Below, piece by piece: positions 9,601 to 17,433 of a stretch of DNA of 52,282 bases. Source of the stretch: a virus. The stretch is taken from IMG/VR virus record IMGVR_UViG_3300022857_000007, positions 1 to 52,282 of that record; one strand, 5' to 3'. Each line of letters opens with the position of its first letter. Positions within the stretch are counted from its first letter, which is position 1. The notes beneath the pieces are model-generated. The model was not told where the DNA came from and did no database searches. It worked only from the letters and a program-made list of their open reading frames with translations. Position numbers and translations under genes: made by a program.

Positions 9601-10262
9601 GTAACTATCTTAGAAAGCATTGAATCCCTTGGGTCTACTGACTCACTTTCAATGTCAGATGTGCTGGCTACTATCTTAGATAGCATTGAATTTCTTGGAT
9701 TTACAGACTCGCTTTCGATGTCAGACTCACTCGTAACTATTTTAGAAAGCATTGAGTTCCTTGGATCAACAGACTCAGATTCGATATCAGATGTGCTAGT
9801 GACAATTTTAGAAATCATTGAATCCCTAACATCCACTGATTCAGATTTGATATCAGATGTTCTAGGAGTATTTTTAGAAAGCATTGAATCTCTATAAGAA
9901 GAAGATGAAGAAAGTATATCGTGAGACTTAACCCCATTCTTTTTAAGCATTTCCTTTCTATACTTATCAGATTCTTCTTGAAGATTTGTGGAAGAATTAA
10001 TTACTCTACGAAGATTTTCATTTCTATATTCTTCTGATTTTTCTTCAATAGATGTTTTCGTAGGAAGATTCTTAGAAATCATCTCTTGCCTTGGCTGAAA
10101 GGAAGCTTCTAAAATACTCTTAGGAGTTGAAACATTCATTTTTAGCATAGATTCCCTATACTCACTAGTCTGAACATTATAATACTTTCTAAATTTTTGG
10201 AAAATTCTATCACCCTCATCATTAGGGTCAAATAAATACTCAAATCCGTCTTCTGTGTCCAT
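6672..10262 (-). CDS. Baseplate/tube-initiator-like protein with 28 tandem 22-residue repeats
   Basis: This 1196-residue protein has two parts. Residues about 35-650 are 28 consecutive 22-residue units of the form xR-x-SMLSKIV-x-S-x-SDIESES. Residues about 650-1196 form a non-repetitive domain. That domain includes FFPPYIQSFQETSNANWNSH, then DFLGRPEPVYTYNN, STRGGSITFFVLTDY, and near the end HIKLGDWLNHDCIITDVSIDY and FHIIGQWGDNGGG. Such patterns occur in tail-tube-like baseplate proteins (gp48/gp54-type initiators), which cap the tape measure and nucleate the tube. The gene follows the tape measure by 36 bp in the same direction, which supports this role. The Ser/Asp/Glu-rich repeats are probably extended or fibrous. 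The function of the repeat arm is unknown. A CTATTTATAG box lies 13 bp upstream of the start. Confidence 0.6.
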   Translation of the reverse strand: MDTEDGFEYLFDPNDEGDRIFQKFRKYYNVQTSEYRESMLKMNVSTPKSILEASFQPRQEMISKNLPTKTSIEEKSEEYRNENLRRVINSSTNLQEESDKYRKEMLKKNGVKSHDILSSSSSYRDSMLSKNTPRTSDIKSESVDVRDSMISKIVTSTSDIESESVDPRNSMLSKIVTSESDIESESVNPRNSMLSKIVASTSDIESESVDPRDSMLSKIVTSTSDIESESVGVRDSMLSKIVTSESDIESESVGVRNSMLSKVVPSTSDIESESVDPRNSMLSKIVTSESDIESESVGVRDSMLSKIVTSTSDIESESVGVRDSMLSKIVTSTSDIESESVDPRNSMLSKIVTSESDIESESVDPRNSMLSKIVTSESDIESESVNPRESMLSKIVTSESDIESESVDPRNSMLSKIVTSTSDIESESVDPRNSMLSKIVTSESDIESESINPRNSMLSKIVPSTSDIESDSVPHRADDLSNNIASESDIESDSVPHRADDLSNNIASESDIETDSVPHRADDLSNNIASESDIETDSIPHRTDDLSNNVASESDIETDSVPHRTDDLSNNVASESDIETDSIPHRTDDLSNNVASESDIETDSVVFRDGDLSNNTPSTSDVLTDSIPYRTAMLTKNGNAGLIGINIQGLGTSAFIGVSRNYTLGILVRNILQTRNKYTPRNPYNLSGADDNSQIYKGEYEGIRGKSVKKEIEDQIKKGSDEFVRGTPTPTYTTSEFPTKGYWESDLENGGQMNKTTAGNPSIGFYDNNKKGVRNLMDSIVSRGTKLTENYNPKSKEFSIGSEGVVARKRYTIENPYFSNTNYGKKESGKLIFSITNYAIPNTSDFRTMFFPPYIQSFQETSNANWNSHDFLGRPEPVYTYNNSTRGGSITFFVLTDYAQEVEVGTDWTSSSMDKILFNSKTLEGYNIDESKSFTERYIKDDDYFTDKTKTQSDIAEKKEELKGYNEEVSSMMGTNTLSDFVGSKFIEMKEKLGAITKEIDSCTLELSRLTDHNARFGSTDQASPGIDPMFYSEKSHISESLGKNTEEFHGVKRLSRMKENLQFQPAFFSGDKIDFERKMSFIQRTTRPRGAKLSDQQGFSFTKPPVCHIKLGDWLNHDCIITDVSIDYTDSMWGLEEGETQPMWASVTMGFHIIGQWGDNGGGNPLTASDSEGYYTDNTKGKASIEVGKPQGEFL
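8313..10160 (-). repeat. 66-bp coding tandem repeat array (28 units of 22 aa)
   Basis: Twenty-eight in-register units encode 22-residue repeats without a break. By sequence they form three blocks: units 1-5 are diverged (YRxSML or PRQEMI forms), units 6-20 are near-identical (PRNSMLSKIVTSESDIESES forms), and units 21-26 switch to HRADDLSNNIASESDIETDS forms, with two diverged end units. High DNA identity inside each block suggests recent expansion and homogenisation. Confidence 0.93.
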
Positions 10263-10274
10263 TGTAAAACTTTT

Positions 10275-10284
10275 CTATAAATAG
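10275..10284 (-). promoter_or_regulatory. CTATTTATAG box, candidate late promoter
   Basis: CTATTTATAG on the minus strand lies 13 bp before the ATG at 10262. The same ten bases precede the terminase gene and the fibre gene at nearly the same distance, followed by an A-rich stretch. Confidence 0.42.
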
Positions 10285-10298
10285 AAGTTATAATTTTT

Positions 10299-13200
10299 TT
10301 AATTACCAGTCATCTGCCTTGTGTCTTTAAGAATTTTACTCTGAAGCACTTTTCCATCCATCTGTATTTCAACAACAATTTTCCTTTCTGAATTACGATT
10401 GGAAGATCCGCTACTTCCACCCCCAACAAGTCCTTGAATAGTAGCGGCAACTCTATCAAGTGAACTTGACCTTGATGCAGATGCTAATTGAGAAGCAGTC
10501 TCTTGTATTTCTTCTAATTTAGATACGTTAATGTCAGCAACAGCAGATTTAAGCTTACCTATGGCACTTGCAAACCTTTCCATACCGTCAGCTCCAATTG
10601 CAAGAGAACTAGCAAGAGGAGACATTACAGCAGCTAAAACAGCTAAACTACCAGACATAACAAATAGACCACCCATACTCATAGGGTTAGCAAAAGCCAT
10701 AGTAGCTAAAGCCATACTCCCCATAGCTCCAGCCATCATATACATTGCAGCTGCATTTCCAAGAGTCATAACACTAAATACTTTTACAAAACCATCTGCC
10801 AAAGCTCCAATAATAGGAGGTATACCAGACATAACAGTCCCTATAGCACCCACAAGATCACCTACATAACTTAAAGCTATACCAAAAGGAATCATGGCTA
10901 ACCCCAAAGCTCCAATTAAAGCAATTCCTGTTAAAACAAAACCAGCTGTTGCTGGGTTTCCAAACGCTGATAAACCTCCAGCTAAAGCCGTAAGCCCAAC
11001 AGCTGCAAAACCGCCTAACAATCCTACTCCAAGTAAAAACGGCAAAGAAAGCGTAGCAAGAGCGCCTGCAAGACCAAAGAGGGCGAGATTTGCAATTCCA
11101 GACTTTATTCTTTTGCCATTAAATGCACCTAAACCTATAGCTAAACCAGCAAGACCTTGACCTCCAGCCCAACCCAACGCACCCACTCCAATTAAAAAAG
11201 GCAAACCAAATCCACCCGCCAAAGCTGCTGGACCAAAAAGAGCAACATTTGTTATTCCAGATTTTATTCTTTTGCCATTAAATGCACCTAAACCTATAGC
11301 TAAACCAGCAAGACCTTGACCTCCAATCCACCCAAGCGCACCCACTCCAAGTAAAAAAGGAACTCCAAGCAATCCCAACAAACCTGCTGGACCATAAAAA
11401 GCAACGTTTGCAATACCAGACCTCACCTTCTTTCCAGACATAGACTTCAAACCTTCACTTAAAGATTTCATTCCTCCCCCAGAACCTGCTTTGCTTGAAA
11501 TCCCTCCAGAGCTATCTTCTTCACCTCTCTTTCTAGTGAAACCAGACTTAAGCTTTTCTCCTATAGAGTTTTTAAGATTTTTTAATTGTGGCATTTTTCT
11601 TATAGCATAAGCAAGAAACAACATGGCAGAAACCCCTTTTTTCGTATTCTCAGACAATTGCGACATAAAATCACCCACAAAATTAAACACATCTGACAAA
11701 GCAATTAACACTGGCTCAAGAAACCCAAACATAGATTGAATAGAGCCTATAAAGCTTGAGAAAGCTTCTGTTAAACTCTTGTTTGACTCTGCCCTTTTTT
11801 CTACTGATTCCTGTTCCGCTTTAGAAGCTTTTAAAATTTCCTCTATTTTATCTTTATCCATCTTAGCAAGATTCTCATTTGAAACACCATGTGCTGCAAA
11901 TATTTTCTCGAAATCTTTGCTAACTGTAATCGTACCGTCTGCTGCTAAGTCCAACATTTTAGCAAGAGAACCTTTAGCTAACTCTTTCTCCATCTTATCT
12001 GCGCCAGAAAACATATTGCCAAAAACATCTGTCTTCGCAGCAATTGTAGCTGTTTTTGCAATACTCTTTTGAATATCATCTAAACTCAAATCAGTAGCAT
12101 TTGCTACAATCTTTAATCTATCAATATCAACAGCATTAAATTCATACTTTCCTGTCTCTTTATTAAAATCACCAACATCAGAACCCATTTTAGTAAGTAT
12201 ATCACCAAGTTCTTTCGGGCCTTTTCTTGCTGCTGCAAGTAAATCCATTGGATTTATTTGAGAAAAAGAACCACCAGCCAATTGAAGTTCAGCAGCCATA
12301 CCTAAAGCTCCTTCTAAAGTTCTTGCTTTTTCAGCTACATCAAAAATGCCTGATAAATTAATACCTAACATTTCAGCTTTAGCAGCCATTCTCTCTAAAG
12401 ATTTTTCTCCTTCAGAAAAACCAAACTGACGCATCTTTCCAATATTCTGAGTAATCTGCCTAACAACATTTCTAGTATTTATCCCAAGACTCTGAGACGT
12501 GCTATTAATAGACTCAAAATACTCTTTTACATCTTTAGAAGAACTTCCGAAAAACATCATTTCATTCGATATACCTCCCAACTCTTCAGCAGAAATTCCT
12601 ATACCTTTTTGAATAGCTGCGAAATCTTCAGTAGCAGATTTTAAAAATTCAAAATTTGTTGACTTTAAACCATCTCCTAAAACACCCATTAATTCTGTAG
12701 TCTGTTCGATAGACATTCCAAAATGACGAGTTCTAGAGGTGAGGTCAGCCATTCCTTGGGTATTCTGTTTAAAGAATATCCCAGTGTCTTTTTGAGCGTT
12801 AGAAATTGCTTGATCAAAATCAAAAACAAACTCTACAACTCCTTTTGAGAAAACTTTTGAATATTGATTAATGCCTTTCATAACATCAAGCGAATCTCTT
12901 AATGGTTCAGCAAAACCTACCTCAGTTTCAGCCAATAAAGCAACTCCTTCAGAAAGTTCATTGTTAATATTGTTTATACCCTCAGCTTCTTCTGTATGAC
13001 CAGCTATTGAAACTGCTAACTCTCTATTTACATCTTGTGTTAAATCTAACTTCCCTTTAAGAAGTTTGTTAATCATTTTATGCTTTTCAACCATAGACCC
13101 TGAAGATGCTAGAATTGATTTCTCAATGTCGCTTAAACCACTTGCTCTAGATAAATGGGAAGAAAAAGATTCTAAAGACATTTTTTTTAGATGTCCAAGC

Positions 13201-13493
13201 TTGTCCTCTATACCTACTCTAGCATCTTCAGTGGTTAATGATTCTTTAAGCTTTTCATTTAACTGCCCTTGACTTAACGAGATATCATCAGTTAGTTTTT
13301 TAATTCGCAACTGCTCTTGAGCTAACTGTTCAGCAGACTTTACTCCCTGACTAAACCAAGCATCTGTACCCATACCAAGAATCTTCTGAGAAATAGAATC
13401 CATAACAACATCTACCTCTTTAAGTCCTTTTGCACTTTTTAAAGACGCTTGGTACATTTTAAGTAATTTCTCTTCCTCTTTAGAGCTTGCCAT
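10299..13493 (-). CDS. Tail tape measure protein
   Basis: This 1064-residue protein spans the tail lumen, sets tail length and leaves first during DNA injection. It has a long helical, charged N-terminal region (residues 1-200), a conserved-looking middle with repeated Gly/Ala-poor helices, and a strongly hydrophobic Gly/Ala-rich stretch (about residues 690-970) typical of tape measures. That stretch includes three tandem 53-residue repeats (GPAGLLGLLGVPFLLGVGAL type, each ending in LAIGLGAFNGKRIKSG). The C-terminal tail is polar, with a SSSGSSNRNSERK linker. Its place directly before the tube-initiator-like and hub genes matches contractile-tail gene order. Confidence 0.82.
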   Translation of the reverse strand: MASSKEEEKLLKMYQASLKSAKGLKEVDVVMDSISQKILGMGTDAWFSQGVKSAEQLAQEQLRIKKLTDDISLSQGQLNEKLKESLTTEDARVGIEDKLGHLKKMSLESFSSHLSRASGLSDIEKSILASSGSMVEKHKMINKLLKGKLDLTQDVNRELAVSIAGHTEEAEGINNINNELSEGVALLAETEVGFAEPLRDSLDVMKGINQYSKVFSKGVVEFVFDFDQAISNAQKDTGIFFKQNTQGMADLTSRTRHFGMSIEQTTELMGVLGDGLKSTNFEFLKSATEDFAAIQKGIGISAEELGGISNEMMFFGSSSKDVKEYFESINSTSQSLGINTRNVVRQITQNIGKMRQFGFSEGEKSLERMAAKAEMLGINLSGIFDVAEKARTLEGALGMAAELQLAGGSFSQINPMDLLAAARKGPKELGDILTKMGSDVGDFNKETGKYEFNAVDIDRLKIVANATDLSLDDIQKSIAKTATIAAKTDVFGNMFSGADKMEKELAKGSLAKMLDLAADGTITVSKDFEKIFAAHGVSNENLAKMDKDKIEEILKASKAEQESVEKRAESNKSLTEAFSSFIGSIQSMFGFLEPVLIALSDVFNFVGDFMSQLSENTKKGVSAMLFLAYAIRKMPQLKNLKNSIGEKLKSGFTRKRGEEDSSGGISSKAGSGGGMKSLSEGLKSMSGKKVRSGIANVAFYGPAGLLGLLGVPFLLGVGALGWIGGQGLAGLAIGLGAFNGKRIKSGITNVALFGPAALAGGFGLPFLIGVGALGWAGGQGLAGLAIGLGAFNGKRIKSGIANLALFGLAGALATLSLPFLLGVGLLGGFAAVGLTALAGGLSAFGNPATAGFVLTGIALIGALGLAMIPFGIALSYVGDLVGAIGTVMSGIPPIIGALADGFVKVFSVMTLGNAAAMYMMAGAMGSMALATMAFANPMSMGGLFVMSGSLAVLAAVMSPLASSLAIGADGMERFASAIGKLKSAVADINVSKLEEIQETASQLASASRSSSLDRVAATIQGLVGGGSSGSSNRNSERKIVVEIQMDGKVLQSKILKDTRQMTGN
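11104..11325 (-). repeat. Direct repeats inside the tape-measure gene
   Basis: A 63-bp segment at 11104-11166 is repeated at 11263-11325, an offset of 159 bp (53 codons). A third, more diverged copy is present in the protein. Each unit encodes a hydrophobic hairpin-like segment ending in AIGLGAFNGKRIKSG. The identity at DNA level suggests recent duplication, which would change tape length by a 53-residue step. Confidence 0.85.
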
Positions 13494-13508
13494 TTGAAAT
13501 TGTTTTTA

Positions 13509-13516
13509 TATAAATA
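13509..13516 (-). promoter_or_regulatory. TATTTATA box upstream of tape measure
   Basis: TATTTATA on the minus strand, flanked as TTTATTTATATAAAAAC, lies 16 bp before the tape-measure ATG. It matches the recurring candidate late-promoter box. Confidence 0.38.
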
Positions 13517-13531
13517 AAGTATGAAAAAAAA

Positions 13532-15589
13532 TTAGAAATCAAATTCAAGCTGAAAAACAATAAATCTTAAATCAGTTTTTCTAACTGGGTGTGTTGTTTT
13601 GCCTACAGCAACTAATTCTCCATTGGTGTTTAAAATACCAACTTCTGTAATATAAGCTCTATCTTGGGTGAAATCAAATGTTGGATTTGCTGAAGTATTT
13701 AGATATTGATTGCTAATACTTAAAGTTAAAGTGGTTTTGTGTATTTTTTCAACAGTTCCTACTTGTACATTTCCATATAAAAAAGTTTCATCACCAGCGG
13801 TCAAAAATTCTTGACCAGCTGTAAAAAAGTCTCCCATCTCATAAGCAACTCCAGCATCATAGTCTTCTTGAGAAATAATAAACTTATGAGCTTGTAAATA
13901 AGTCGGATCAATACTATCTGTTGAAGTAAAGCCTTCATAAGCTCCGTCTCCAACACTAGAACCTTCAGCACCGCCTAGACGAACCCAGTTCTCTGTATCG
14001 ATTGAGTTTAGGTCTGTGAAATCTGCTGTTCTCATTTTATGAGCAATTAACTTGACTCTATTTGCTGACCAACCACTTCCTGAGTGAGACACAAAACCAG
14101 CCTCGCTTCTCATATAAGGAAACCCTCCGTCAGGAAAAGTGACATTTACATACTTAGAACTACCTTGACAATCTATTCTCTGTATATATTCACAATGCAT
14201 AGAAGATCGGAATCCTAATGATTGAAATTGGTTTACATAAACAGTATCAGCCTCGGTAACATAAGAAACCAAGAGAGTATCCCCGTCATTCAGTAGCGGG
14301 GTAGTGTTTTCTAAATTTAGAGGAGGTTTTGGGTTATCAACTAAAGTAACATGAGGTTTTGGTAAAGTCCAACTCCTATTAGACTTATAGCTTAACACTG
14401 TAACCAACTCAGGATCTGTTATCACAAACACCTTCAAACTCATATAAGCCCTTCCTACAACATTTCCTCTTTTGTCTGCTAAATTCCTAAAACTTGTTTT
14501 GGCGATATTATCATACTGATTTTCCTGTCCTATATCAGTGATTCTTAAACCTCCATAAACAGCCCTTCCCGGCATGCTGTCGTAATGATGCCACAAAACA
14601 GTAGGTAAGTCGATTTGAATGGTTTCCGCCAAAAGAGCGTCACCATAAACAGAACCTTTGTATGAATTGGTATAATGTACAATTGCAATCGACCTTAGGT
14701 TTTTCTCAAATCCTAAGTATTTCTTTGTGCCGTTAAATTCTAAAGAACCATACGTTTGGTAATTATCAGAAACCATATCTCCTACTATATTTTTTGTTCT
14801 AACAATATTTAGATTCCAAACATCAGGAGCATAAGTAACTCCAGATCCATAATAAGCTTCCGCACTTAAACTAGGATAAGTATACCAAGGAATATCTATG
14901 TTATTACTCCCAGTTATATAACTAGCAAAAGTTCTATCAAAATATATTTGATTTTCAGATTTAAATCTTATTTTGTAAGTCAAACTTACAAAAGGATGCT
15001 TCTTTTTTTCTCTAATTGCGTCATAACCCTCAGTAACTCCGTCATACCATTTTTGAAATGTTAAATTTATAAAATCTCCTACTTGAACAATGGTTGGTGG
15101 GTTATCATCGTAACCCAAATTAGAGTAGGAACTAGAAGTGTTAACTAGCCCAGAACTTATATACAATTGGTCATTTACTACATAATCACTTTCTTCTATC
15201 GAGCTAGTTGTGCCTGTATTTAAAGCTTTAAACATACCAATGTTTTCTGTCATAGCAGTTTGAGTGGTAGTAAAGCTTTTTATATCAGGAAAAGTCAACA
15301 GATAAGGGCTTGTTAGGTCAAAATTACTTGTTGGAACAGGTGGATGTTCAGACGCAGGTGATAAGACTCTGTTATTGGACAAATCCCCTATAGAGCTTTC
15401 TTCCCTTTCTCCTATAGTTAAATTTATTTCTTCCGAAGTTCCAGCGTTTCTTTTAAAGGAGTAATTTACCTCTCTATCTGAAAAAACAGCTTCATGAAAA
15501 TTTAACTTACCCTGTGTGGCTTGTCGCCTTCCTAAGTCAGTTAATTTTAAATTTACATAGTTACCAGACCTCTTGGGATTATAACTCAT
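13532..15589 (-). CDS. Large virion protein, probable baseplate or tail surface protein
   Basis: This 685-residue protein begins MSYNPKRSGNYVNLKLTDLG and continues RRQATQGKLNFHEAVFSDRE, a start seen in some Bacteroidota phage structural proteins that attach to the tail. The rest is rich in Thr, Ser, Tyr and Asn with alternating beta-strand patterns, no enzyme motif, and no coiled coil. The C-terminus (about residues 610-685) has a compact strand-rich segment, RAYITEVGILNTNGELVAVGKTTHP, reminiscent of fibre-attachment or baseplate-wedge domains. The gene is divergently arranged with another virion gene across a 78-bp promoter gap. I infer a structural role; the precise component is not identifiable. 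Confidence 0.55.
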   Translation of the reverse strand: MSYNPKRSGNYVNLKLTDLGRRQATQGKLNFHEAVFSDREVNYSFKRNAGTSEEINLTIGEREESSIGDLSNNRVLSPASEHPPVPTSNFDLTSPYLLTFPDIKSFTTTQTAMTENIGMFKALNTGTTSSIEESDYVVNDQLYISSGLVNTSSSYSNLGYDDNPPTIVQVGDFINLTFQKWYDGVTEGYDAIREKKKHPFVSLTYKIRFKSENQIYFDRTFASYITGSNNIDIPWYTYPSLSAEAYYGSGVTYAPDVWNLNIVRTKNIVGDMVSDNYQTYGSLEFNGTKKYLGFEKNLRSIAIVHYTNSYKGSVYGDALLAETIQIDLPTVLWHHYDSMPGRAVYGGLRITDIGQENQYDNIAKTSFRNLADKRGNVVGRAYMSLKVFVITDPELVTVLSYKSNRSWTLPKPHVTLVDNPKPPLNLENTTPLLNDGDTLLVSYVTEADTVYVNQFQSLGFRSSMHCEYIQRIDCQGSSKYVNVTFPDGGFPYMRSEAGFVSHSGSGWSANRVKLIAHKMRTADFTDLNSIDTENWVRLGGAEGSSVGDGAYEGFTSTDSIDPTYLQAHKFIISQEDYDAGVAYEMGDFFTAGQEFLTAGDETFLYGNVQVGTVEKIHKTTLTLSISNQYLNTSANPTFDFTQDRAYITEVGILNTNGELVAVGKTTHPVRKTDLRFIVFQLEFDF

Positions 15590-15615
15590 TTATATTGTTT
15601 TTTCTTCTCTTAACG

Positions 15616-15622
15616 TAAATAG
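15616..15622 (-). promoter_or_regulatory. CTATTTA box, minus strand of divergent gap
   Basis: CTATTTACG on the minus strand, 27 bp before the ATG at 15589. It is paired with a plus-strand copy 20 bp away, so the gap carries the box in both directions. Confidence 0.35.
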
Positions 15623-15642
15623 TTGAATATATTTTATCACAC

Positions 15643-15650
15643 CTATTTAG
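15643..15650 (+). promoter_or_regulatory. CTATTTAG box, plus strand of divergent gap
   Basis: CTATTTAGATAAAAGG on the plus strand, with the box ending 18 bp before the preferred ATG at 15668. It follows the same pattern as the minus-strand boxes. Confidence 0.38.
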
Positions 15651-15667
15651 ATAAAAGGTATGCTAAC

Positions 15668-16921
15668 ATGTCACTAGAAATTTCAAAAAAAAAGTATTAT
15701 AAAACGTCTGGGAATGAGAGTTCAAATGGAATGGGTCTCTTCAACAACGAGTGGGTATTCAACAGGGAGAGTTCAGTCTCAGCTAATGAGTTTTACCTTC
15801 CTATGTTTTGCGGCTCAACTGGAACATATGAGTATTATGAACAAGACTCAAATTCTACATATAATCTCTTCGGAAGAGTTTCTTTAGATTTCTACGCAAC
15901 AGGAACTACTGCCTCAACTCCAACTCAAGGCTATGTCCAAAATGCTTGGCTAGATGACAGGCTTATGTACACAAGGTTTGATATTTACAAAATTCCTTTT
16001 GAAGATAGTTTAGATTATGATAAAGTTCTAGAACATATATCAACGCCATACACCCAATACACAGCAACAACAGCAACAACTAGAGGTCACGCTTTAAGTG
16101 GAGAAGTTATAGGTGACTCTTTTAGATATAATTTTAAATTCTCTCCAGCACAATCCGATAAGCCAAACAAAGGCTATACAGAGGTTCTTTTTGAAGATAG
16201 GTCGCAATATCTATTTAATCCAGTATACTCCTTATACAACGACACAAACGAGTATAGTGCGTCTTTTCAAGTGGATGACAATGGATTTTTCTCAAACTAC
16301 AACCATACAGGAAGAACTAGTTTTATAACAAAAGGTAAAACACATAAAATTCAAAAAGGGACTTGGAGCGGGAACGTAATTCAAGGTTTGTTTTTTGTTA
16401 CAATACAACCCCCAAACAAACCAAACATAGAAACCCCTTTACCAATAGGAAATACTTTTACGCCTGCATTCTTTTTCTCTAATGTTGAGGATGGAGATGA
16501 ATATGTTTTAGAAGTAGAATACGGAGACTTAGGTGAGTTCGATAATAGCGACACGATAGAACAGTATTTTAGAAAAAAAACTGACGATTCTCTTGAACAA
16601 GTTGTTTCTCATAATGGGACAGAACTAGATAACTCTATCGTTGCAACAACAACTACTATTAGAACTAGAAGAATTGAAGCAGCCTTAATTCCTAATCGAA
16701 ACTATTGCTGGAGAATTGGGAATATTAAATTTGTTATTGATTTATTTGGAATAAAAAGATCAGTGATAACTTACTCTGATGTAAACTGCTCTCTCACAGA
16801 AGAAAATGCAAACATTATTAGTTCTATTGACAACAATGTAAGAAATGACACAAGGCAATCTACATCAGTAGGAAACAGTGATTCTAGTGGAGGTGGCGAA
16901 GACGAAACTGAAACTGCATAA
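15668..16921 (+). CDS. Virion protein with FN3-like segment
   Basis: The preferred start is the ATG at 15668 (MSLEISKKKYYK), 417 residues. An in-frame ATG at 15623 would overlap the promoter-like box and add a non-conserved leader. The protein is Tyr/Asn/Thr-rich and beta-stranded. At about residues 260-390 (PPNKPNIETPLPIGN, EYVLEVEYGDLGEF, ALIPNRNYCWRIGN) it resembles a fibronectin-III-like module with the typical NxxYCWRIG strand. The C-terminal 35 residues are a polar tail ending in a Gly/Ser/Glu-rich linker. It is one of few plus-strand genes and is convergent with the next gene, with only 2 bp between stops. Probably a tail or baseplate surface protein; no named family. Confidence 0.55.
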   Translation: MSLEISKKKYYKTSGNESSNGMGLFNNEWVFNRESSVSANEFYLPMFCGSTGTYEYYEQDSNSTYNLFGRVSLDFYATGTTASTPTQGYVQNAWLDDRLMYTRFDIYKIPFEDSLDYDKVLEHISTPYTQYTATTATTRGHALSGEVIGDSFRYNFKFSPAQSDKPNKGYTEVLFEDRSQYLFNPVYSLYNDTNEYSASFQVDDNGFFSNYNHTGRTSFITKGKTHKIQKGTWSGNVIQGLFFVTIQPPNKPNIETPLPIGNTFTPAFFFSNVEDGDEYVLEVEYGDLGEFDNSDTIEQYFRKKTDDSLEQVVSHNGTELDNSIVATTTTIRTRRIEAALIPNRNYCWRIGNIKFVIDLFGIKRSVITYSDVNCSLTEENANIISSIDNNVRNDTRQSTSVGNSDSSGGGEDETETA

Positions 16922-16923
16922 CA

Positions 16924-17403
16924 CTACCCTTTTCCTTTCAAGAAGTTAATTTGATTTTCTGGAGATATGCCTCCTAACATTCCATTTATATAATTAGCAG
17001 TATCTCTTGTGTTAGCGCCAGAATAAGACCCGTTAGATATAGCGTCAGCAACAGCGGTGTCCATCATTAACTTAGCACTACTCTCTGGAGTCATTCCTCC
17101 CATTAAACCATTTCTATATTTAATAAAGTCTTGAATATTTCCAAAATCTCCTGAACCTCCAGATTTAGCTCTAGCTCTAGTTTCAGCATCTGATTCAAAG
17201 AAAACATCAGTAAAAGGCAACCCACAAGACATAAAGTAAAGCCCTATCGATATAATAAAAGAAAAAGAATAGAAAAGATTCACCCAAACGCTAAGGCTTC
17301 CAAATAATTTATCAGACCAAGGCTTAAAGTCTGGACTGAAACAATAAGTGAAAAACAAAACCATGCAAGTCACTGAAAGCAATAAATAAATTAATCTTCT
17401 CAT
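16924..17403 (-). CDS. Membrane or membrane-interacting protein with two hydrophobic helices
   Basis: This is a 159-residue protein. Residues about 4-21 (LIYLLLSVTCMVLFFTYC) and 38-62 (around VNLFYSFSFIISIGLYFMS) are strongly hydrophobic and could span the membrane. The C-terminal half is soluble and contains a duplicated motif, YRNGLMGGMTPESSAKLM and YINGMLGGISPENQINFL, about 45 residues apart. The location among tail genes suggests either a virion protein that inserts during injection or a lysis-type protein. No holin, spanin or lipobox signature is decisive. Confidence 0.55.
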   Translation of the reverse strand: MRRLIYLLLSVTCMVLFFTYCFSPDFKPWSDKLFGSLSVWVNLFYSFSFIISIGLYFMSCGLPFTDVFFESDAETRARAKSGGSGDFGNIQDFIKYRNGLMGGMTPESSAKLMMDTAVADAISNGSYSGANTRDTANYINGMLGGISPENQINFLKGKG

Positions 17404-17433
17404 ATGTATTAAACGTAAAAAATATAATAAATG

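Noticed and set aside
8508-9897. Long plus-strand open frames rich in repeats (8508-8897 and 8860-9897)
   Set aside because: They are antisense shadows of the 22-residue repeat array; the regular 66-bp unit keeps several frames open by chance.
8313-10160. CRISPR-like array of repeats
   Set aside because: The units are contiguous 66-bp coding repeats with no unique spacers, and the reading frame is unbroken.
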